The notes below the pieces were generated by a model. It worked only from the letters and a program-made list of their open reading frames with translations. It ran no database searches and had not been told where the DNA came from. The position numbers were made by a program, and so were the translations under genes. Of a DNA stretch of 64,000 nt, positions 58,772 through 64,000 are shown one piece after another (position 1 is the first letter of the stretch; each line of letters begins with the position of its first letter). This stretch comes from Oscillospiraceae bacterium (GTDB lineage Bacteria; Bacillota; Clostridia; Oscillospirales; Ruminococcaceae), in the NCBI GenBank assembly GCA_017521825.1, contig JAFXBK010000033.1, positions 1 through 64,000 of the forward strand, in the 5' to 3' direction.

Positions 58772-59701
58772 TTATTCAATTATGTTTCCGTCGGAATCGT
58801 AATGGGTTTCGGCGGTTATGTTTCCGTTTTCGTCATATTCGATTACGTAATGGCCTGTTTCGTGATAGGTTATTTCTTTACAAGGCTGTGTGACAAGCCC
58901 TTCGCCCTGGGTTATAACCTTTAAAAAATGTTCTTTATAAAGCTTTCCCTGGTGGATGATTTTTTCGTAAACAATAAGGTTTTCTTCGCCGTATTCGTAG
59001 GCGTAATCGTAATTGTCGATAAGGTTTCCGTCAAGGTCATATTTTTCGACGGAAAGAGGGTGGCCAAGTGCATTTGCTTCGCTTACAACTTTTGTTTCGG
59101 TTGGGTAATGGATAGAGGTGGTTCTGTTAAGATAGATTTCACCGTTTTTGTCCAGAAGATTCTCCGTATATTCTTCGTATTCCACATTTCCTTCCGGGTC
59201 ATAGGAATACCATTGGCTTATGATGGTGTCGCCGAGATATCCGGGATAGGTTATGGAAAGATGGTGGGAACCGTCGATGTAATAATAATCCTTCTGAACC
59301 GTTTCGCCGGTTTTTTCAAAAGTTTCGCAAAGGCGGCCGTTTTCAAAAGTTTCGCTGTATAAAATCCCGCCGTTTTCGTCATATTTATATTCGGTGATGT
59401 AATCGTCAAAAGATTTTCCCTGGAAGGCAAAGTTTGTGACCCTGACGGGGTTTCCTTTTTCGTCATAGTTGGAAACGGTTATAACGCCGTCAACCTGGTA
59501 CACAATTTCACAGCCACAGATTTTGCAAAAACTTTCTTCATCAAGTTCGTGTTCACCGACGTTCAGTTTTTCGCCGTTTTTGCCGTTTATCCAATGTTCG
59601 GAAGGATTCCTTTCCCAAAGGATGTTTTCCGGTTCTTTTGCCGAACAGCCGGAAAAAACCGCCGCCAGAACCGCAAGAACAAGCAGAATTTTAAACCGCA
59701 T
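58772..59701 (-). CDS. Lipoprotein with YDENGN repeats (paralogue)
   Basis: A 309-residue lipoprotein, lipobox FSGCS (Cys about 18), then GEHELDEESFCKICGCEI, matching the same module of its neighbour, and repeats such as NYDEKGNPV, YKYDENGGI, YDLDGNLID and EYDENGNITAET up to the C-terminus. It lacks the C-terminal domain of its neighbour. ATG 59699-59701 chosen because GGGAGG lies eight bases before; an in-frame GTG nine bases upstream is less well placed. Probably co-transcribed with 57381. Confidence 0.82.
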   Translation of the reverse strand: MRFKILLVLAVLAAVFSGCSAKEPENILWERNPSEHWINGKNGEKLNVGEHELDEESFCKICGCEIVYQVDGVITVSNYDEKGNPVRVTNFAFQGKSFDDYITEYKYDENGGILYSETFENGRLCETFEKTGETVQKDYYYIDGSHHLSITYPGYLGDTIISQWYSYDPEGNVEYEEYTENLLDKNGEIYLNRTTSIHYPTETKVVSEANALGHPLSVEKYDLDGNLIDNYDYAYEYGEENLIVYEKIIHQGKLYKEHFLKVITQGEGLVTQPCKEITYHETGHYVIEYDENGNITAETHYDSDGNIIE

Positions 59702-59784
59702 CGGAAGCACCTCCCTTTATAATTTTAACATAATACATTATTATGAAAAAATCAACAAAAACCAATGGATATTCCGAAAAGGAA

Positions 59785-59815
59785 TAAAAAAGCTCCCGGC
59801 TTTTTAAGCAGGGAG
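59785..59815 (-). terminator. Terminator overlapping the YgjV-like gene stop
   Basis: CTCCCTGC/GCCGGGAG stem with one mismatch on the minus strand, followed by a T run; it overlaps the stop codon at 59804. Confidence 0.75.
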
Positions 59816-60325
59816 TTTTTCTTTTGCTTCTTTACGTTCCTTATGGATTTTTACCATGCTGATTCCGTTGGTAATAACCGTGAAGGTGCTGAACCAGATG
59901 GAAACGTAGTTGTGGTGATAAATATCGTAAACCGCCCACATGATAAGGGTGATTATTATTACCCATTTGAACCACATAACGTCTTTTGTGTCGATATACC
60001 AGGTGAACATACCGGCGGCAATAATCGGTATCCAGGTTATTGGGTTAAGGGTTATGGTCGATATCGTGAACGCCGCCTGGACCGCTATAAGCGCGATTTT
60101 GATTCCGGTGGTACATTTCCATTTGGCGATGATAATGTTCCTAACAACGCTTACAAGGCTTGCTACGGTGCCGCCGTAACCGCCCAAAAGAAAATGGGAA
60201 AGGGCGTTGAGCCCGAACTGAAGGGTTTGCATAACGATGTAGCGGTCTTTGTTCTTAATAAGACCGATAAGCACCATAACGGTGCAGCCCATTAAGGAAA
60301 CTATATTTCCGAGAACAACGTTCAT
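59804..60325 (-). CDS. YgjV family inner membrane protein
   Basis: A 173-residue polytopic membrane protein (five or six TMs) with SLMGCTVMVLIGLIKNKDR and TLNPITWIPIIAAGMFTWYI, like YgjV-type proteins; short basic C-terminus. Start ATG overlaps the stop of its upstream paralogue (ATGA), so the two are translationally coupled and may form a hetero-oligomer. Role unknown. Confidence 0.78.
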   Translation of the reverse strand: MNVVLGNIVSLMGCTVMVLIGLIKNKDRYIVMQTLQFGLNALSHFLLGGYGGTVASLVSVVRNIIIAKWKCTTGIKIALIAVQAAFTISTITLNPITWIPIIAAGMFTWYIDTKDVMWFKWVIIITLIMWAVYDIYHHNYVSIWFSTFTVITNGISMVKIHKERKEAKEKLPA

Positions 60326-60843
60326 TCGTTTCCTCCCGCTTTCTTTTCTTTCTTAATCTGCCAGATGCTGTAGCCGGTGGAAACAACGGTAAAGGCATCA
60401 AACGCGGCGGAAACAAAGTTGAGGTGATAAGCATCATAAACAAACCACATGCAAACGGTGATTATCATCACGTTTTTAAATCTGATGATATCCTCGCTGT
60501 CGATTACCCAGGTAAAAAGGGAAGTTGCAAGAATCGGAAGCCAGGTAACGGGGTTGATGGTTACGGTTCCAAGAGAAAGCACAACGGAAAGAGCAACAAA
60601 AAGAATTTTAAGGGGAACGGTAACTTTGAATTTAAAGAAAGCAAGGTTTCGGAGAATGCTAACAACCGTTGCCCAAACTCCGCCCATTCCGCCAAGAAGA
60701 TAATGGGAAACGCCCATAAGGGTAAACTGAACGCATTGGGAAAGAAGAATTTTGTTTTTGTTTTTAATAAGGCCGATAAGCACCATCATGGTGCAGGAAA
60801 TTACGGAAATCACGTTTGCGATTATGATAACGATATTATCCAA
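60322..60843 (-). CDS. YgjV family inner membrane protein (paralogue)
   Basis: A 173-residue paralogue of the downstream gene, same length and topology: SVISCTMMVLIGLIKNKNK, HYLLGGMGGVWATVVSILRN, TINPVTWLPILATSLFTWVI. The start is TTG 60841-60843 because CGGAGGTG lies just before it; a longer frame would run through the leader hairpin and promoter. Tandem duplication is clear. Confidence 0.78.
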   Translation of the reverse strand: MDNIVIIIANVISVISCTMMVLIGLIKNKNKILLSQCVQFTLMGVSHYLLGGMGGVWATVVSILRNLAFFKFKVTVPLKILFVALSVVLSLGTVTINPVTWLPILATSLFTWVIDSEDIIRFKNVMIITVCMWFVYDAYHLNFVSAAFDAFTVVSTGYSIWQIKKEKKAGGNE

Positions 60844-60859
60844 AAAAACACCTCCGTTT

Positions 60860-60887
60860 ATAATAAAAAAACTGTCCGGCGTGTCAA
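60860..60887 (-). promoter_or_regulatory. Candidate proximal promoter overlapping a leader hairpin
   Basis: On the minus strand, TTGACA (60882-60887), 16 bases, TATTAT (60860-60865). The -35 sits in the loop of the hairpin CTGTCCGGC/GCCGGACAG (60872-60880, 60889-60897), so transcription from further upstream would form a hairpin there. Confidence 0.5.
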
Positions 60888-60922
60888 GGCCGGACAGCGA
60901 AAATCTGTAAACAGCATTAAAT

Positions 60923-60951
60923 ATTATAAAGGCATAAAAGCCCGTTGTCAA
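60923..60951 (-). promoter_or_regulatory. Promoter of the YgjV pair
   Basis: On the minus strand, TTGACA (60946-60951), 17 bases, TATAAT (60923-60928): consensus. Confidence 0.82.
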
Positions 60952-60955
60952 GCGG

Positions 60956-61084
60956 AAATTTTAATAAAAGGCTCCCCAGAGGAGACTCCCCTGTTAGGGG
61001 AGATGTTGAGCGAAGCGAAACAGAGGGGTCTGCCGTCTGCGGCGAGCAAGAGCTGTCAGCGAAGCTGACTGAGGAGGGATAATC
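60956..61084. repeat. Modular intergenic repeat
   Basis: GGCTCCCC...GAGACTCCCCTGTTAGGGGAGATG hairpin, TTGAGCGAAGCGAAA, then GCTGTCAGCGAAGCTGACTGAGGAGGGAT. Related in plan to the units at 1829 and 62632. It separates mgtE from the YgjV pair. Confidence 0.65.
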
Positions 61085-61125
61085 CCTGACAAATTCTTGT
61101 TTTCGCTTCGCGTTATTAAAAATCA

Positions 61126-62526
61126 TCAAATTCCAAGAAGCATAGTCGCGAAGGCAAAATAAATCACAAGCGAAAGGGCGTCAACAACGGTTGTGATAAA
61201 AGGCGAAGCCATAACCGCAGGGTCCGCGCCAACTTTTTTTGCAAAAAGGGGCATGAACGCGCCGACGATTTTGGAACAGAGAACCGTAAGAACAAGGGTA
61301 AGGGAAATTACCGCGGAAACCATGGGAGTAACTTCCGGGTTTCCGAGAAGCCAGCCATCAAAAAGAAGAACCTTAACAAAGCTTACCGCCGCAAGAGCTG
61401 CGCCGGCAAGAAGGCCGACCCTTGCTTCCTTCCACATAACCTTTAAAACGTCGCGGAATTCGATTTCCTGAAGGGAAAGTCCGCGGATAACCGTTGCGGA
61501 AGTCTGGTTGCTGCAGTTACCGCCGGTGCCCATAAGCATCGGGATAAAGGCGGTTAAAACAACGCAGGCCGCAAGGGCGTCCTCGAAGCTGCTGATGATC
61601 ATTCCGGTGAAGGTGGAGGAGAGCATCAATATCATAAGCCAGGGAATTCTGGATTTCCAGATATCAAAAATTCCGGTTCGGAGATAGGGGCGGTCGCTCG
61701 GGGTGATAGCCGCCATCTTTTCGATATCTTCGGTGGCCTCTTCTTCGATAACGTCGATAGCGTCGTCGAAGGTGATGATTCCCACAAGGCGGTTTTCGCC
61801 GTCAACAACCGGCATGGTGTCGAAGTCGTATTTGCTCATACGCTGAACAACCGATTCCTTATCGTCGGTGGTCATGGCGGAAATTACGTTTGGTTCCATA
61901 ATATCGCCGATGAGGGCGTTTGTGTCTTTTTCAAGAACAAGGGTACGGATGGTTACGTAACCGATAAGGTGGCGTTCCTCGTCGGTAACGTAGGAAACGT
62001 TGATGGTTTCGGAATCGTCGCCTTTCTGGCGGATTACGTCAAAAGCTCCGGCAACGGTTGTTCCCCGGCGAAGGCGGATAAATTCCGTTGTCATAAGGGA
62101 ACCGGCAGAATCCTCCGGATACTGGAGAATTTTGTTTATCTCTCTTCTTGTTTCCGGGTCGGAATATTTAAGGATTCTTTTAACAACGTTCGCGGGCATT
62201 TCCTCGATAACGTCAATGGTATCGTCAAGGAACATTTCGTCAAGGATCGCTTCAAGTTCCGCATTGGAAAAACCCTTGATAAGCATTTCCTGGGAATCGC
62301 TTTCAAGGTTGATAAAAACGTCCGCCGCAACTTCCTTCGAAAGAAGGCGGAACATAACCGGAAGGTGGTCCTCCGGCATATCATCAAAAAGCCAGGCAAT
62401 ATCCGCCGGGTTCATATCGAGAAAGCGTTTTCTAAGGTCGTTGTACCTTTTTTCGTGGCACATCTCCTCAAGTTCATCTCTGAGTTCGTCATAAACCTCT
62501 TCAAATCTTTCTTCAATTTCAGCCAT
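61126..62526 (-). CDS. mgtE: Magnesium transporter MgtE
   Basis: A 466-residue transporter: N-domain of superhelical repeats (to about 135), two CBS domains (about 140-260; TFDDAIDVIEEEATEDIEKM at the end), the plug helix and five TMs with the selectivity region PMLMGTGGNCSNQTSATVIRG. The start is ATG 62524-62526 behind GGAGGTG. Cytosolic Mg2+ gates the channel in this family. I see no M-box riboswitch in its short leader. Confidence 0.96.
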   Translation of the reverse strand: MAEIEERFEEVYDELRDELEEMCHEKRYNDLRKRFLDMNPADIAWLFDDMPEDHLPVMFRLLSKEVAADVFINLESDSQEMLIKGFSNAELEAILDEMFLDDTIDVIEEMPANVVKRILKYSDPETRREINKILQYPEDSAGSLMTTEFIRLRRGTTVAGAFDVIRQKGDDSETINVSYVTDEERHLIGYVTIRTLVLEKDTNALIGDIMEPNVISAMTTDDKESVVQRMSKYDFDTMPVVDGENRLVGIITFDDAIDVIEEEATEDIEKMAAITPSDRPYLRTGIFDIWKSRIPWLMILMLSSTFTGMIISSFEDALAACVVLTAFIPMLMGTGGNCSNQTSATVIRGLSLQEIEFRDVLKVMWKEARVGLLAGAALAAVSFVKVLLFDGWLLGNPEVTPMVSAVISLTLVLTVLCSKIVGAFMPLFAKKVGADPAVMASPFITTVVDALSLVIYFAFATMLLGI

Positions 62527-62564
62527 GGCAAACACCTCCGCTCCCGAAAATTACCTATTATTAA

Positions 62565-62592
62565 TAATATTCCTAAAAAAAGCCAAAGTCAA
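62565..62592 (-). promoter_or_regulatory. Promoter of mgtE
   Basis: On the minus strand, TTGACT (62587-62592), 16 bases, TATTAT (62565-62570), about 40 bases from the start codon. Confidence 0.65.
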
Positions 62593-62631
62593 TAAAAAGA
62601 AAAGCCTTTTTGATGATTGGGTGAAGAAAAA

Positions 62632-63025
62632 GCCTTCCCGGAGGAACAGCCTCCCTTGCTAAAGGGAGGTGTCAGCCGAAGGCTGACGGAGGGATTCTTT
62701 AATACCGGGCGACCGCAAGGGTCGCCCCTACATTGTTTTAATAAACCAACCATTCCAACCGTAGGGGCGGATATAATCCGCCTGTTTAACAAAGCACCAA
62801 ACCACCGCAGGGAACGTCGTCCGCGACGTTCCGCGTTAGCCTTCCCTTGGGGGAAGGTGGATTTTTCGCCCTTGGCGAAAAAGACGGATGAGGGATAACC
62901 AATAACCCGGAGGGCAAGCCTCCCTTGCCTAAAGGGAGGTGGATTTTTGTTTGCTTTGCAAACAAAAAGACGGAGGGATTCATTTTCCAACTGGCGCACA
63001 CACAGGTGCGCCCCTACGGCGTTTC
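62632..63025. repeat. Cluster of modular intergenic repeats
   Basis: At least three hairpin units: 62649-62697 (inner hairpin GTCAGCCGAAGGCTGAC), 62839-62897 (inner hairpin CGCCCTTGGCG) and 62918-62978 (inner hairpin TTTGTTTGCTTTGCAAACAAA). Between and after them are GGGCGACC...GGTCGCCC and GGCGCACACACAGGTGCGCC hairpins with CCCTACxxxGTTT tails. The outer parts, GCCTCCCTTG...AAGGGAGG and GACGGAGGGATT, are shared. Confidence 0.75.
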
Positions 63026-63028
63026 AAT

Positions 63029-63052
63029 AAAAAAAGCGCCTTCCGGCGCTTT
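63029..63052 (-). terminator. Terminator of the CarD-like gene
   Basis: AAAGCGCC/GGCGCTTT (63033-63040, 63045-63052) with a T run on the minus strand. Confidence 0.88.
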
Positions 63053-63056
63053 GGTT

Positions 63057-63557
63057 TTATTTTTCCACCCTATTTTTTATAAAAGGAATAACCTCTTTCG
63101 GTTCAATTCCAAGGACAAAGGCAAATTCGCCGTAAAGGAGCTTTTCCGCCCTTTGCATAATGGTTTCGTCGCTGCTGCGGAGCTTTTTGCCCCTTTCGGC
63201 AAGTTCTTTTTTATGAAGATAAAGGCTCCGGATAAGGATCGCAATATCCCGGCCGCATCCGCCTTCCAGAAGGCTCCGGAAAGTTTCGATACGCTCCCGG
63301 TCGTCCTTGATCCATTCCGCCTCCGAATCCGGAAGGGAATCTATTATTTTAAAAACCTCGTCTTTTGAAAGAAGCTCTCTTGCGTGGCCGGAAAAGGCGG
63401 GGCTGTCCACCGGAACGGAAAGACTTGAGCGCAGGTCAAAAACCGGCTGGAGGATATAATATTCCTTCTTTCCTGCGCCGTAATCACAGATCCTTATATC
63501 GTCAACGCGGCAAACGCCGCTTGCTCCGTAAACGAAAACATGGCCTTTTTCCAACAT
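63057..63557 (-). CDS. CarD family (CdnL/TRCF-like) transcriptional regulator
   Basis: A 166-residue protein with an N-terminal CarD_TRCF Tudor-like domain (GHVFVYGASGVCRVDDI, EYYILQPVFD, SLSVPVDS) that in CarD binds RNA polymerase beta, and a helical C-domain (DIAILIRSLYLHKKEL, EKLLYGEFAFVLGI). ATG 63555-63557. It probably stabilises promoter complexes. It has its own promoter and terminator. Confidence 0.9.
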   Translation of the reverse strand: MLEKGHVFVYGASGVCRVDDIRICDYGAGKKEYYILQPVFDLRSSLSVPVDSPAFSGHARELLSKDEVFKIIDSLPDSEAEWIKDDRERIETFRSLLEGGCGRDIAILIRSLYLHKKELAERGKKLRSSDETIMQRAEKLLYGEFAFVLGIEPKEVIPFIKNRVEK

Positions 63558-63627
63558 TCAAAATCGTTCCTTTCATTGCGGTTTTGTTAAAAATACGCTG
63601 TAAATCGACAAAATTGGTTACACTTAA

Positions 63628-63657
63628 ATTATAGCATAACAAAACGAAAAATGTCAT
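63628..63657 (-). promoter_or_regulatory. Promoter of the CarD-like gene
   Basis: On the minus strand, ATGACA (63652-63657), 18 bases, TATAAT (63628-63633) with an extended -10 TG. Confidence 0.72.
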
Positions 63658-63697
63658 GGTCTTTTTTCACAAATTGAAAGGAATTTAACAAAAAATA

Positions 63698-64000
63698 TTA
63701 AAAATCGGCCTCAAAAAGTCCGTCGCGGTTGCAAAAGAAAAAGACTTTTCCTTTTCCGGAAAAAGGAAAACGAACCTCCGGTTCCTGTTCCGGATAAAGT
63801 TTTTTTACCGCAATGCCGCTGTACGTGATGTATGCCGCGAACGAAATATAGTGTTCCTTCGTCATGGGGTGGTCAAAGCGGATAAAAATATCGTTTTCCG
63901 GCCTTTCGATTTTAAAAGAACCTTCCGACGCCTTTTCCGCAAAAAGAACGGGGAGTTTTATTCCGCAGCAGGAAAAAGCTCCTTCGCCCAGGGCGCTTAT
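63698..64000 (-). CDS. Desulfoferrodoxin-like domain protein (5' truncated)
   Basis: The last 100 residues of a protein that enters from the right edge. They contain FDHPMTKEHYISF, a YPEQEPEVRF stretch and FFFCNRDGLFEADF at the C-terminus, as in the superoxide-reductase domain of desulfoferrodoxin. The two His of HPMxxxH and the axial Cys are present, but the usual CNxHG is CNRDG, so one iron-ligand His is Asp. The upstream part (first His ligand, any N-terminal domain) is outside the window. Confidence 0.7.
   Translation of the reverse strand: MSALGEGAFSCCGIKLPVLFAEKASEGSFKIERPENDIFIRFDHPMTKEHYISFAAYITYSGIAVKKLYPEQEPEVRFPFSGKGKVFFFCNRDGLFEADF

Larger units (their letters stand above)
62527..63056. 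other. Non-coding tract with repeat cluster
   Basis: No gene. It holds the mgtE promoter (62565-62592), the modular repeat cluster (62632-63025) and the CarD-like gene terminator (63029-63052). Confidence 0.7.

Noticed and set aside
62527..62640. M-box Mg2+ riboswitch before mgtE
   Set aside because: The promoter lies about 40 bases from the start codon, leaving no room for the roughly 150-base aptamer, and no matching stems are seen.
62589..63001. Several frames of 70-136 codons in the repeat cluster
   Set aside because: They translate hairpin repeats, differ between strands, and have no ribosome sites.

Overview
The window looks like a chromosomal segment of a Gram-positive anaerobe of the Clostridia (Bacillota), probably a gut Oscillospirales-type organism. 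This is inferred, not searched. The reasons are strong AGGAGG ribosome sites with frequent TTG/GTG starts, TTGACA-17-TATAAT promoters, MurT/GatD, fused Wzz-tyrosine kinase with PHP phosphatase and LCP protein, NPxTG-type anchoring, TnpV/XRE/tyrosine-integrase mobile DNA, and short modular intergenic repeats.

Layout. 1-4.1 kb: end of rpsU, a YqeG phosphatase, an M24 peptidase and a MurT/GatD-like pair whose GatD partner has lost its catalytic Cys and His. 4.4-10.3 kb: an oligopeptide ABC transporter operon (oppABCDF) behind a consensus promoter. 10.4-40.1 kb: a 30-kb co-directional cell-surface polysaccharide locus. It holds an initiating sugar-phosphate transferase with aminotransferase and acetyltransferase (bacillosamine type), glycosyltransferases, Wzy, LicD, Wzx, the UDP-L-FucNAc genes capE/capF/wecB, a PglF-type dehydratase, Wzz-BY-kinase, CpsB phosphatase and LCP ligase. 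Three groups in this locus have no obvious textbook role: a 1636-residue secreted phosphodiester-glycosidase protein with five 79-aa repeats; a DHH pyrophosphatase-like / nucleotidyltransferase / histidine-phosphatase trio; and a membrane protein with five WEEFE repeats between capE and capF. 40.4-44 kb: an SPFH protein with a small ribbon-helix-helix-like protein, a nucleotidyltransferase, then rplM-rpsI.

44-57.3 kb is an integration hotspot. The last 20 bases of rpsI and its flank recur at 50438, 57086 and 57244. The first interval (about 6.5 kb) is a degenerate integrative element: integrase, repressor, excisionase-like gene, AAA ATPase, TnpV, an HTH + DUF3800 cargo pair and two candidate small RNAs. 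The second (about 6.7 kb) holds the whole pstSCAB-phoU-phoBR phosphate regulon and ends in a diverged copy of the first element's right end. 57.3-64 kb: minus-strand housekeeping and envelope genes (two YD-repeat lipoproteins, two YgjV-like membrane proteins, mgtE, a CarD-like regulator, a partial desulfoferrodoxin-like gene) separated by clusters of modular intergenic repeats.

Most promising leads: the catalytically dead GatD; tandem rpsI att sites bracketing the pst regulon; the small-RNA/DUF3800 cargo; the activation-enzyme trio in the polysaccharide locus; and the repeats whose inner hairpin changes sequence while staying a hairpin.
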